From Pseudomonas deceptionensis (GTDB lineage: Bacteria; Pseudomonadota; Gammaproteobacteria; Pseudomonadales; Pseudomonadaceae): a stretch of 64,000 bases of DNA. Shown in pieces: positions 1 through 8,874 of the stretch; position 1 is the first letter of the stretch; each line of letters begins with the position of its first letter. The notes under the pieces are model-generated. The model had not been told where the DNA came from. It saw nothing but the letters and a program-made list of their open reading frames with translations, and did no database searches. A program made the position numbers and the translations under genes. The stretch spans positions 1,943,501 through 2,007,500 of the forward strand of contig NZ_FNUD01000002.1 of NCBI RefSeq assembly GCF_900106095.1, read 5' to 3'.

Positions 1-442
1 AAAGCCCGGCCTGTATTTTTTCTGGGTAGGGTACGAAGAAGCCGTTTTCGCTGTAGCTCAGCAACTTTGGCGAAAAGCGCGATTGTTGGGTGATGATGTA
101 GTCGCGTTTTAGCAGGCGCGGCAGAAAGTTGCCCAAAGCGCTGTAGCCCAGACGCTTATCGAACGGCCCTTCACCGGGGTAAAGCATCGCGTCACTGGGG
201 CCTGCATGCATCGAATAGCTGAGCGTAGCCGCAAAGCGGCTGAATTCACGGGCTTGCAGCCTGGAAGTACGGACTTCCTGGGCAATGACAAACCCCAGCA
301 CAACCAGGGCCAACAGCACGAACAGCCCGAACAGGAGCCATCCGTAGCGCTTGGGCCTTGGCTGTTTTGGCGCAGGAGAATCGTCCATTTCCCCTGATGG
401 TGCCGCCGTCTTGCTTGAATTGGAGTTCCATTGCACGCCCAT
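1..442 (-). CDS. Family-51 peptidoglycan glycosyltransferase (class A PBP-like), N-terminal part
   Basis: This is an open frame running off the left edge, so only about the first 147 residues are present. The start codon at 442 gives a hydrophilic, proline-rich cytoplasmic leader, one strong membrane anchor at roughly residues 34-56 (GWLLFGLFVLLALVVLGFVI), and then the sequence RLGYSALGNFLPRLLKRDYII. I recognise this from the N-terminus of a conserved Pseudomonas transglycosylase-domain protein related to penicillin-binding proteins; the catalytic domain would lie outside the window. The expected role is polymerisation of lipid II glycan strands at the outer face of the inner membrane. No good ribosome-binding site precedes the start, so the exact start is uncertain. 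Identity rests on memory of the family leader, not on catalytic motifs. Confidence 0.68.
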   Translation of the reverse strand, partial: MGVQWNSNSSKTAAPSGEMDDSPAPKQPRPKRYGWLLFGLFVLLALVVLGFVIAQEVRTSRLQAREFSRFAATLSYSMHAGPSDAMLYPGEGPFDKRLGYSALGNFLPRLLKRDYIITQQSRFSPKLLSYSENGFFVPYPEKIQAGL

Positions 443-539
443 AGTCGACAGATCCACATACGCATCTTGGTTGCGCTTGGTTGAAGCGTAGACGCTGGCG
501 GATACGGGTGAAAAATTTGTGAGTGTTATCCGATCATCC

Positions 540-643
540 TGTAGCCGCTGACGAAGAACGCGGCTGAGATGGGCTGCGAACGGGCCTGACTTTCTGAAGC
601 GCCTTCGGCCCTTGTCGCAGCCCCGTCCCTCGTCAGCGGATAC
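540..643. repeat. REPIN-like element: inverted REP pair
   Basis: The left end reads GTAGCCGCTGACGA and the right end is its near-perfect reverse complement, TCGTCAGCGGATAC. Internal GGGCTGCGA and TCGCAGCCC form a second pairing. This is the architecture of the extragenic palindromic REP doublets that are dispersed in fluorescent pseudomonads. A better preserved copy is at 33980-34082 and a single REP end is at about 12550. Confidence 0.75.
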
Positions 644-787
644 ATGCTGCAAGCGTCCAGTGCTGCGCTAAGCGTAGGAATAGAGCCTTCCAGCAAGGTG
701 AATAGTTCTTATGGATGGACATGACTGTGCACCAACCCTGTGCAATACTCGCCGCCGATCTCAGTAGGGCATTTCCCTTTTGATCTA

Positions 788-804
788 TCGACCTACAAGG
801 TCGA
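788..804. promoter_or_regulatory. 17-bp perfect dyad, candidate operator for the permease gene
   Basis: TCGACCT-ACA-AGGTCGA is a perfect inverted repeat with a 3-bp centre, ending 90 bases before the permease start. The length and symmetry suit a dimeric repressor or activator. I do not recognise the regulator. A chance palindrome cannot be excluded. Confidence 0.4.
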
Positions 805-894
805 GGTTGATCAGGAAGGAGGACAGCCGACCCGGCCGTCTTGAACGAGCGCCCTGTTGATGCATATCCAATAACAATACGAGGTTGTACTTTT

Positions 895-2316
895 ATGCCA
901 GTCGGCAACCACCAGCCCCACGGTGAAACCGCACAAGGCGGACCGCTCAAGCGCGAGCTGGGCGAACGTCACATTCGTTTGATGGCACTCGGCGCCTGTA
1001 TCGGCGTCGGCCTGTTTCTGGGCTCTGCCAAAGCCATCGAAATGGCCGGTCCGGCCATTATGCTGTCCTACATCATCGGTGGCCTGGCCATTCTGGTGAT
1101 CATGCGTGCCCTCGGCGAAATGGCCGTGCACAACCCGGTAGCCGGCTCGTTCAGCCGCTACGCCCAGGATTATCTGGGCCCGCTGGCAGGCTTTCTGACC
1201 GGCTGGAACTATTGGTTCCTGTGGCTGGTGACCTGCGTCGCCGAAATCACTGCGGTGGCGGTGTACATGGGCGTCTGGTTCCCCGATGTACCGCGCTGGA
1301 TCTGGGCCCTGGCGGCGCTGGTCAGCATGGGTTCGATCAACCTGATCGCAGTAAAGGCGTTCGGTGAGTTCGAGTTCTGGTTCGCCCTGATCAAGATCGT
1401 CACCATCATCGCGATGGTGATCGGCGGCATTGGCATCATTGCATTCGGCTTTGGCAATGACGGCGTAGCGCTGGGGATTTCCAACCTCTGGACCCACGGT
1501 GGCTTTTTGCCTAATGGCATCCAGGGCGTGTTGATGTCCCTGCAAATGGTGATGTTCGCTTACCTGGGCGTCGAGATGATCGGCCTGACCGCCGGCGAAG
1601 CCAAGAACCCGCAAAAGACCATCCCGAGTGCGATTGGCTCGGTGTTCTGGCGCATCCTGCTGTTCTATGTGGGTGCACTGTTCGTAATCCTGTCGATCTA
1701 CCCGTGGAACGAAATCGGCACTTCGGGCAGCCCGTTCGTGATGACCTTTGAGCGTCTGGGCATCAAGACGGCGGCAGGCATCATTAACTTCGTGGTGATT
1801 ACGGCGGCACTGTCGTCGTGCAACGGCGGGATCTTCAGCACGGGCCGCATGCTCTACAGCCTTGCGCAGAACGGTCAGGCCCCGGCCAACTTCGCCACCA
1901 CCGCAAAGAACGGTGTGCCGCGTCAGGCGTTGCTGCTGTCGATTGCCGTGCTGTTGCTGGGTGTACTGCTTAACTACCTGGCACCCGGCCAGGTCTTTGT
2001 GTGGGTAACGGCGATAGCCACCTTCGGTGCGATCTGGACCTGGCTGATGATCTTGCTGGCGCAACTGCGCTTTCGCAAAAACCTGAGCCCGCAAGAAGCT
2101 GCCAACCTGAAGTACCGCATGTGGTTGTACCCGTATAGCTCGTACGCGGCATTGGGCTTCTTGTTGATGGTGGTAGGGTTGATGGCCTACTTCGAAGAAA
2201 CTCGAATCGCCTTGTTTGTAGGGCCAGCGTTCCTGATCCTGCTGACAGTGTTGTTCTATGTGTTCAAGTTGCAGCCGACTCAAAGTACTGCTATTGCAGG
2301 GAAAACGGCGTCTTAA
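895..2316 (+). CDS. ProY-like APC-superfamily amino acid permease
   Basis: This is a 473-residue integral inner-membrane transporter. The start at 895 (MPVGNHQPHG) is chosen because GAGG sits 10 bases upstream; an in-frame TTG at 841 would add a leader without a ribosome-binding site. The order of segments follows enterobacterial ProY very closely: a hydrophilic N-terminus ending LKRELGERHIRLMALG, the helix-1 glycine-rich break (ACIGVGLFLGSAKAI), the IMRALGEMAVHNP motif after helix 2, SFSRYAQDYLGPLAG, and about 12 hydrophobic segments in all. The expected activity is proton-coupled uptake of a neutral or cationic amino acid. Proline is suggested by similarity, but histidine or another substrate is equally possible because the subfamily is poorly resolved. 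The gene stands alone and ends at a bidirectional terminator. Confidence 0.85.
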   Translation: MPVGNHQPHGETAQGGPLKRELGERHIRLMALGACIGVGLFLGSAKAIEMAGPAIMLSYIIGGLAILVIMRALGEMAVHNPVAGSFSRYAQDYLGPLAGFLTGWNYWFLWLVTCVAEITAVAVYMGVWFPDVPRWIWALAALVSMGSINLIAVKAFGEFEFWFALIKIVTIIAMVIGGIGIIAFGFGNDGVALGISNLWTHGGFLPNGIQGVLMSLQMVMFAYLGVEMIGLTAGEAKNPQKTIPSAIGSVFWRILLFYVGALFVILSIYPWNEIGTSGSPFVMTFERLGIKTAAGIINFVVITAALSSCNGGIFSTGRMLYSLAQNGQAPANFATTAKNGVPRQALLLSIAVLLLGVLLNYLAPGQVFVWVTAIATFGAIWTWLMILLAQLRFRKNLSPQEAANLKYRMWLYPYSSYAALGFLLMVVGLMAYFEETRIALFVGPAFLILLTVLFYVFKLQPTQSTAIAGKTAS

Positions 2317-2331
2317 GCCTCGCCCCTGAAT

Positions 2332-2361
2332 AAAAAAACCGGTCGATTGACCGGTTTTTTT
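2332..2361. terminator. Bidirectional intrinsic terminator
   Basis: The stem ACCGGTC/GACCGGT is flanked by an A-run on the left and a T-run on the right. It can therefore stop both the rightward permease transcript and the leftward opgC-like transcript, whose stop codon is about 20 bases away. Confidence 0.9.
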
Positions 2362-2382
2362 ATGGCCGCAATCCGCGCCGGG

Positions 2383-3504
2383 TCAGGGGGCGGCAGGTAC
2401 TTTTACCGGTTTGCCCAGACGCTTGTTCCAGTCCAGCCACCCTGCCAGCACGGCCATGATGCCCACGCCCATCAACGCACTGAACAACTGCATGACCAGC
2501 CCGTCACCGCCCAGCGCATTGAGCATGTCGGCCAGCGGCGCCAGGATCACCCCGAGGCAGAACACTTCCAGCGAGTAACGGCCCATGCGGCGGGTTTGGC
2601 GAGCAAACCAGTTGTTCAGCCAGCCACTGTGGGGGATCAGTCTGGCCGCCACATAAGCCAGGGCCAGAAAGTGCAGCAGCCGCACCGGGGAGAGGTTGGT
2701 TTTGCTGATGGGGTATAAATGTTCGCCCAGCCAGAGCGGCATGATCGCATCGTGCACCTGCGGCCACTTCCACGACAGTGCCAGCAAACCGGTGATCAAC
2801 AGGTACGCCGCGGCACCTACAAACAACGGCTGACGGGACAATGGCCGGGTTTCGGGTGCTTTGGCCCGTTGCCCGTGGATCGCCGCCGCGCCGCCCAGAA
2901 TAAACAGGAACTGCCAGGCCATGGGGTTGAAGAACCACACGCCGCCTTCCTGCGCGGCGAGGTTCCACACGGGGGCCAGCAGGTACAGCACCAATGAAAC
3001 GCCGACTACGTAGCGGGCGTTGCGCAGCAGCATGGGCAGGGCCAGCGGCAACCCGAGCAACAGCACGATATACAGAGGCAGGGGGTCCATCAGGTTGGGT
3101 TTGAAGCGCAGCAGCAATTCGTCAGTCAGTGCCTGTTGCGGGTTGCTCAAGAAGTACTGAAGGCCCATTTCCTGCACCAGATCACGGGTCTCGACGTGGC
3201 TGTTGGCAAAAAAGACGATGCCCATCAGCACTGCCAGCAGGAAGATATGCACCACGTACAGCACCCAGGCGCGGCGCAGGATTTTGACACTGGCGACCAG
3301 AAACCCGTCGCGCTGAGCGATTTTTCCGTAGGCCAGCACTGCGGCATAACCGGCCAGGAACACAAAGATCTCCGCCGCATCACTGAAGCCGAAATTGCGC
3401 ACGGTCAATTCGGCCAGCGGGTTGTGCGGGATGTGATCCCAGAAAATAAAAATCAGCGCCAGCCCGCGAAAGAAATCGATGCGGTGGTCGCGTCCGTTCA
3501 GCAT
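2383..3504 (-). CDS. OpgC-domain membrane protein (acyltransferase-like)
   Basis: This 373-residue polytopic membrane protein begins NGRDHRIDFFRGLALIFIFWDHI. The R-x-DFFRG-x-AL...DH signature is that of the OpgC/acyltransferase-3 group, in which OpgC adds succinyl groups to periplasmic glucans. About ten hydrophobic segments alternate with short loops along the whole length, which suits the family size of 370-400 residues. ATG at 3504 is preferred over the adjacent GTG at 3507, although no strong ribosome-binding site precedes either. No opgG or opgH homologue is nearby, so the substrate (glucan or another surface polymer) is not shown by the context. Family assignment is firm; the reaction is inferred. 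Confidence 0.8.
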   Translation of the reverse strand: MLNGRDHRIDFFRGLALIFIFWDHIPHNPLAELTVRNFGFSDAAEIFVFLAGYAAVLAYGKIAQRDGFLVASVKILRRAWVLYVVHIFLLAVLMGIVFFANSHVETRDLVQEMGLQYFLSNPQQALTDELLLRFKPNLMDPLPLYIVLLLGLPLALPMLLRNARYVVGVSLVLYLLAPVWNLAAQEGGVWFFNPMAWQFLFILGGAAAIHGQRAKAPETRPLSRQPLFVGAAAYLLITGLLALSWKWPQVHDAIMPLWLGEHLYPISKTNLSPVRLLHFLALAYVAARLIPHSGWLNNWFARQTRRMGRYSLEVFCLGVILAPLADMLNALGGDGLVMQLFSALMGVGIMAVLAGWLDWNKRLGKPVKVPAAP

Positions 3505-3645
3505 CACGGCGAGTACTCAGACAAAGTTGAATAAAATGGGCGCAGTGAGAGTGCGCGCTACCTGTTGGCGGCGCGCAGGGTGACTCTAATAGAGCTTAAA
3601 TGCAAAGGCTGTGCAGCGCCGCGGTGTGTGGCTATCAGGCTGACA

Positions 3646-6600
3646 TCACTCCTCGAAAATGGTCTCCAGGGGTTTTCTATCAAGAATGTTCTGGGTGATG
3701 CGCTCCAGGCTTTTATTCTTCTGCTGATTTATTTTTTCAAGCTCTGCGTCATAGTCGGCCTTTGGCATTGGGGCATCAGTGAAAACCCTGGCTTCATCGA
3801 TGATCAGTCGTTGTGCCAGCTCTTTTAACTCGCGTTGCAGCAGGGCGCGCGCGTCAGTGTCGTCGCTGCCTGCGGCGTCTGCCCACTGCTGCTGTTTTTC
3901 CTTTAGTGTTTCCAGGTCGTCATAGCGCTGTTCAACAAGTACGTTGCTGTTTTTTATCTCGCCGCTGTATGCCGATTCGATGTAGTCACGCCATAGGCCT
4001 TCCTCAAGTAGCTTTTTCGCCATGTAGCCACGTGTGGCTTCCTGGTTGAGCACGATCTGATACGCCTCCTCGATTTGCGCCGGGGATATTTTTGCAATAC
4101 GCCTGAATGTCATATGCGACGGCTGCCAAGGCAACTCAAGGCGTTGGGCCAGATCTACCTGATAGATCAATTTCACTTCAAGCTCGTCAGGTTTAAGTCT
4201 GAGTATTTCCTGAAGTGGCAACACGCCTTCGCTTAAGGCGGTTTCATAGGCATAAGTCTGCAAGGCGATTTGGGTTTGGGCGATATCGTCCAGCTCTTGT
4301 AAACGCACTCGACCTTTCATGAGTTTGAGCAGTTTGATTTCTTTGGCACTGCCTTCAGCCAGCAAGGCATCGCGTAGCAAAAGCTTGAACCCGAAGCGGC
4401 TGAAAACAGTCGAGGTGCGGTCCACGCATGTTTCGTTTTCCAGGGAACTGGCAAACACTTCTTCTCGATACCCGGTGTCTTCTGCGGCGCACTCCAGTAC
4501 TTGCCAGACTTTTTCGGTCAACTGCTGGCGGTCGTGTTCGAAGTCAGCAGACACGACGAGATCGCGAATGACCTTAAAAAAGTCTTCGCTGTGAGGCTCT
4601 GCCTCCAATGCCGCCCAAAGGTCCGTTTTCAGGGTGCGCTCGTAATCCGTCAGCCTGTGATAGAGCCAGAGGTTGACGCTGGCGGTTTGTACGGGCGCAT
4701 GCACGCGCACCTCCAGGGCCAGCCCCAAGCGGGTTCGATATGCATTGACCGCTTCCCGGGTCGAATTTTCAAGAGGATTATCGTGTAAAAAAGTACTTCT
4801 TAGCCTATGCACCGGAATCTGGAAAAAACTCGCAGGCAGGCTTGTCAGGTTGTTGGCGCGCACGTCGAGGTGCGTCAGCCACGGCAGATGTTCAATCCCC
4901 GCGGGCCATTGTGTAAGCCCGGTATTTTTTAAGTTCAGGCGGACCAGTTCGGTCATTTGCGTGAAGTCCGGTATGACCCCAAGCGGGTTGTCACTTAAGT
5001 TGAGTATTTTGAGATTTTTCAAGGTTATGAACTTACCGGCGACAGCTTCGGTCAGCGTGATTTGGTTTTTCGACAGGTAAAGCCGCTTCAACCTCTGCAG
5101 GTTGAACAGTGACTCCGGGAGTTCTCGAAGATGGGCTGATTCAAGTTTCAGTTCTAGCAGATTCGGGAACTGAACCAGGAAAGAGTCAATGCTGTTATGC
5201 AGGTACAAATCGCTCATTTGCAATGAAGTGACGTGACTGAAGTCGGCCTTGAGAACGGGCAACTTGGCGAGATTTATATGGCTGATATTGAGGCTGGCTC
5301 CAGGGTGCTCTCCACCGAGCCCCGAGCTGCGTTGCCAGCATTTGATGATTTTTTTTGCAACACGGGTCTTGTCGCGCAAATGCACGGGGCGGATGTGTAT
5401 TTCGTTGACCTGAACCATTTCCAGAGGTCCGTTGATCCAGTCGTCAAGGGAATTATTGAGCGCCTTGTATTCTTTGTTCAACGCCTCAAGTCGGGCCAGC
5501 CCTGCACGACTGTCGAGGCTCTCAAGTTCCAGAAATTTTTCTACAACCTCATAGGTATGCATAGGGAACAGCTTTGACTTCAGATGCCTGACCCTTCTTG
5601 GATTAGCCGGGAAGCACGTGAAAGGTGAGCGGGCACAGCGTTCCGGTTTTCTCTCAAACGCTGGATACCCGACGCGACCTTTGGCCAGTTGCAGGGGCGA
5701 TTCAGTTTTCAGGGTTGTCGGTTGAAGCCCCAGAACCGTGCTCAGCATTTGCCGATCCATCAGTGGGCTTTCTGCCAGCGCCTCCTTTAGCGCCTGGCCT
5801 TGACCTGTGTGGGGAAAGCCCAATGCCGCGCGCTCCTGATCAGGCAACGCGTGCAGCACCGAGGCGTAGATATCATCCAGGCCATGCAACGTTTGCGCGT
5901 TGTCATTGTAGGTCTGGTAACGATTGCCTACTTTGACAAGCACTTTGCGAATCGGTGCATCCGGGGGGCCGACGTGATCGAGCAAGGTGCCTGATAGTGT
6001 TCTGTCTCGCACTTCGAGCCTGATGTCCGGCGACCAGCCGTGCATGTTTTCAACACTGTGCAAAATCAGTTTTCGCGTATCAGGGTTGTTGCCATAGTCG
6101 AAGTAAAGCCCGTCATAGGCGTGGGCCAATCGAACTTCACTCACGAACATTCGGGCTTCCTCTGCCAGGCGCAAGGGGATACGCAGGGTGTCTTGCAATT
6201 GCCAGAGCTCGGCTGAGCTGGCCGCGTTGATCAGCTCTTTGGCAACGCAGGCTGGCAGTGTCGGATAGGCCTGGGTGAGTGTCTTGACCAGTGGATCGCT
6301 GGGCATATTCAAACCGGCATAGTGCGATCTGAACAAGTCATCGCGTAGTTGCTCGGCCCGGTCAGCGATTTTTGTACTCAGCCGTGCGGTCTGCTCTTCA
6401 AGATTTACGGTAAAACCGTTTCCTGTGAGTGCGTATACCTCATTGGCGTCCAGAGATTGCAGCACGGTCTTTAGCAGCTCGCCACGACGAACCTGACTGT
6501 CGAGTATTTGGATGACGGGCACTCTCGTCCCGCCCGCGTGGCCATACTCCATGATTTTATTGCCTTCATTGTCCAGGCAACGCAAGACTTTTGACTGGGG

Positions 6601-8664
6601 CCAGAACTCAACGTCAACCAGTACCTGGAGCTGCAGCAGCGGATTGGCTGTCGTATCGTTCGCCCGCATTTTGTCGATGAACTGCTCAAGATTGTGTTTG
6701 ATCTTGAACCGCTCGGTGACGTCTTCCAGAAGGGCTGGCATGGGTTCCAGATCGGCGTGAACCTGACGCAGTATGGCCTCATCGGTATTGCTGGCATGTA
6801 TGAAGGCCCGGGTTTGCTCGTCGGTCAGGCCGAGTAATGCGTTATCCAGACGCCGCACCAGGCGGGACTCACTCCACTGCTCGAGCTCTTCGGCTTCATG
6901 GCGCCAGGCACCTTTACCGTTATGCCAAATTTGCGGGGTATAGCGCTCCGGGTCAGTGGGGTGTTGCAGGTACCAGTTCTGATCTTCAGCGTGCTTCACG
7001 CGGTAATATTTGCCTTCCAGCGGCAGATAAGTCTCGCCTTTGTGTGTATAGAGCCCCAGTGCGTTGGGCCCGGATGAGGTATCGAAATCAATCGCGTATT
7101 CGAAAGGTGTGAGGTCGGGTTTCCACAGTCGGGTTTTGCCATCAGGCAGTTGGATAACGTCCAGTTCCTCAACAAAAGGGGACACTGAAACAGGAGTGGG
7201 TTTGATCACTTCGGCGGCCAGTTTTCCCGCTGCGGCCATAAAGGCCAAATTGACCAAAACATCTTTTGTGTAAGACCATGCGAGGCCTTTTTCATCCTCC
7301 TCCCACGCCTCAATGCCGTGATAAATCTCGGTCATCATTTGTGCGGCAAACACCACCATCATCACCTCGCCGAGCCCCGGCATCAGCAACGCCGCAACAT
7401 TCAAAATATCCAGGGCTGCATCCCCATAATGTTCGAGGCGATTGATCAGGCTTAATCGATTTATGTGTGCCGTGGGCACGGCCAGAAAATGCGCATCGTC
7501 AAACAGTTGTGCGATTTTGTGCTGATACAGGTGATGAAAAACATGGGTTCTAACTTGGCTGGGCTGCATATGCAGCGGGTCACGTGCGTCGTGCTGGAAC
7601 CGTGCCGCCAGCCGTTTGCTCAATTTTAACTTCTGGGACTGAGGGGCCAGCTGGAGAAAGAACGCGCGATAACTGTCAACTTTAATTTTTTCCATCAAAT
7701 CGCCGTGGGCGTCTTTGAGGGTCGGGTATTGCTTGATACAACTGCAGGGGTCGCCGGGGATATAAACAATACAATTAGGGTCCTCGGCAAGCGAGGGGCC
7801 ATGAAAAACGATCAGGGTGTTTAAGTTAATGTCATCAAGTGTCATTGTTTGGCACGTTAATACGCGACCATTGAACAGTGCGCTGTCATTACCGTTGCAG
7901 TAACTCATCAAGGTGGCATGGGCCGGTTCATCAATGTCTTTTTTCATCAAGGCAATATCGGCCTGGAGCCTCAGCGCATCACGTTCGTGACGGATGAGAA
8001 GTTGCTCCAGCTGCATTTTTTCGTGCGCTGACCCGGGATTGAAAATAGTCTCCAGGTGCTGTTGATAACGGCCACCAATATCCAGTCTTCGGCACAGCGA
8101 CGCAAAGGCAACCGGTTCAATGGGAATCAGCACTGGAGCCGGATCACTGGAATGTTCGGATTTGTAGTTCCACAGGTGAGAGCCCCAAGGGATGCCGCCT
8201 TCTTCGGCCTGGGCCGCTTCGAAATTGTGCAAGGCCGCTTGCAACAGGGTTTGAGTGCCCGAGCGTTCGATCTCTTGGGTGAATGGATTAAGCGTATTAA
8301 CGGTAATGACGTTTCTTTTGACGTCGCAGACGGTACCCAGCTCAGTCAGCAGCGCCTGTTTCAGCAGCGGTACCGCAAATGACTCGACGCTGCCCACGCG
8401 GTCCAAAATAGTGTGCAGCGCCTTGAGCGACTGAAGATTAAGCGACTGGCTGGCGGTTAATGCCAGACGTTGCGACGCCGACGCATGGGTGTACCAGGCT
8501 GGAAGATCAAGGCGGTGCTTACTCAGTTGCTTAATAAAGCGCGCTGATAAAAGCGGCACCGTATCGTTCGCAGTGTTCTTTATTAAATCGTGATGAATGC
8601 CCAGTTGTTTTAAATCAGGGGGCGGTGCCGGGTTGTTGTGGTGAACGACATGGGGAGAGGGCAT
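3646..8664 (-). CDS. Giant NEL-type E3 ubiquitin ligase effector-like protein with leucine-rich repeats
   Basis: The protein has 1672 residues from ATG 8664, chosen because AAGG lies 9 bases upstream; the ATG at 8673 has the same motif directly abutting it. The long N-terminal half resembles the dermonecrotic-toxin-like region (DUF6543 type) that often precedes LRRs in pseudomonad proteins, with one hydrophobic stretch (ALLMPGLGEVMMVVFAA) near residue 430. Leucine-rich repeats occupy about residues 1125-1305 (LKRLYLSKNQITL, LKILNLSDNPLGVIP, LTHLDVRANNLTSLP). The C-terminal NEL domain follows, with a Cys-x-Asp motif (ENETCVDR, Cys about 1413) equivalent to the catalytic cysteine of IpaH/SspH ligases. 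Members transfer ubiquitin in eukaryotic cells after secretion. No chaperone, secretion genes or hrp-box-like promoter is adjacent. The 5' region is AT-rich, and GC by eye is lower than in flanking genes, suggesting acquisition. Confidence 0.88.
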   Translation of the reverse strand: MPSPHVVHHNNPAPPPDLKQLGIHHDLIKNTANDTVPLLSARFIKQLSKHRLDLPAWYTHASASQRLALTASQSLNLQSLKALHTILDRVGSVESFAVPLLKQALLTELGTVCDVKRNVITVNTLNPFTQEIERSGTQTLLQAALHNFEAAQAEEGGIPWGSHLWNYKSEHSSDPAPVLIPIEPVAFASLCRRLDIGGRYQQHLETIFNPGSAHEKMQLEQLLIRHERDALRLQADIALMKKDIDEPAHATLMSYCNGNDSALFNGRVLTCQTMTLDDINLNTLIVFHGPSLAEDPNCIVYIPGDPCSCIKQYPTLKDAHGDLMEKIKVDSYRAFFLQLAPQSQKLKLSKRLAARFQHDARDPLHMQPSQVRTHVFHHLYQHKIAQLFDDAHFLAVPTAHINRLSLINRLEHYGDAALDILNVAALLMPGLGEVMMVVFAAQMMTEIYHGIEAWEEDEKGLAWSYTKDVLVNLAFMAAAGKLAAEVIKPTPVSVSPFVEELDVIQLPDGKTRLWKPDLTPFEYAIDFDTSSGPNALGLYTHKGETYLPLEGKYYRVKHAEDQNWYLQHPTDPERYTPQIWHNGKGAWRHEAEELEQWSESRLVRRLDNALLGLTDEQTRAFIHASNTDEAILRQVHADLEPMPALLEDVTERFKIKHNLEQFIDKMRANDTTANPLLQLQVLVDVEFWPQSKVLRCLDNEGNKIMEYGHAGGTRVPVIQILDSQVRRGELLKTVLQSLDANEVYALTGNGFTVNLEEQTARLSTKIADRAEQLRDDLFRSHYAGLNMPSDPLVKTLTQAYPTLPACVAKELINAASSAELWQLQDTLRIPLRLAEEARMFVSEVRLAHAYDGLYFDYGNNPDTRKLILHSVENMHGWSPDIRLEVRDRTLSGTLLDHVGPPDAPIRKVLVKVGNRYQTYNDNAQTLHGLDDIYASVLHALPDQERAALGFPHTGQGQALKEALAESPLMDRQMLSTVLGLQPTTLKTESPLQLAKGRVGYPAFERKPERCARSPFTCFPANPRRVRHLKSKLFPMHTYEVVEKFLELESLDSRAGLARLEALNKEYKALNNSLDDWINGPLEMVQVNEIHIRPVHLRDKTRVAKKIIKCWQRSSGLGGEHPGASLNISHINLAKLPVLKADFSHVTSLQMSDLYLHNSIDSFLVQFPNLLELKLESAHLRELPESLFNLQRLKRLYLSKNQITLTEAVAGKFITLKNLKILNLSDNPLGVIPDFTQMTELVRLNLKNTGLTQWPAGIEHLPWLTHLDVRANNLTSLPASFFQIPVHRLRSTFLHDNPLENSTREAVNAYRTRLGLALEVRVHAPVQTASVNLWLYHRLTDYERTLKTDLWAALEAEPHSEDFFKVIRDLVVSADFEHDRQQLTEKVWQVLECAAEDTGYREEVFASSLENETCVDRTSTVFSRFGFKLLLRDALLAEGSAKEIKLLKLMKGRVRLQELDDIAQTQIALQTYAYETALSEGVLPLQEILRLKPDELEVKLIYQVDLAQRLELPWQPSHMTFRRIAKISPAQIEEAYQIVLNQEATRGYMAKKLLEEGLWRDYIESAYSGEIKNSNVLVEQRYDDLETLKEKQQQWADAAGSDDTDARALLQRELKELAQRLIIDEARVFTDAPMPKADYDAELEKINQQKNKSLERITQNILDRKPLETIFEE

Positions 8665-8874
8665 TGCTAACATCCTTATTGTGATTAATAGACAGAGTCT
8701 AGAAAGGATGTTGCAAGGTAAATAGTCTAAAAAGTTGATGGCGACCGTGATACTTGAGCGAGTAATTAATGGTGAATATTAATTATGTAGTGGTGTTTTA
8801 TCAGTAATAAGGTGTATCGCACTATTGGATGAAACTGCCACGCCACCCAAGGGCCGCGTGGCGGTAAACAGCGG

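Larger units (their letters stand above)
443..894. other. Intergenic region upstream of the amino acid permease
   Basis: I see no convincing gene in these 452 bases. The stretch holds a REPIN-like element (540-643) and a short perfect dyad (788-804), both listed separately. The remainder is probably the promoter region of the rightward permease gene and of the leftward glycosyltransferase gene. Confidence 0.6.

Noticed and set aside
811..2283. Long open frame antisense to the permease gene
   Set aside because: It is the mirror of a GC-rich coding sequence. The translation is Gln/His/Arg-rich with no domains, whereas the plus-strand frame encodes a complete APC permease.
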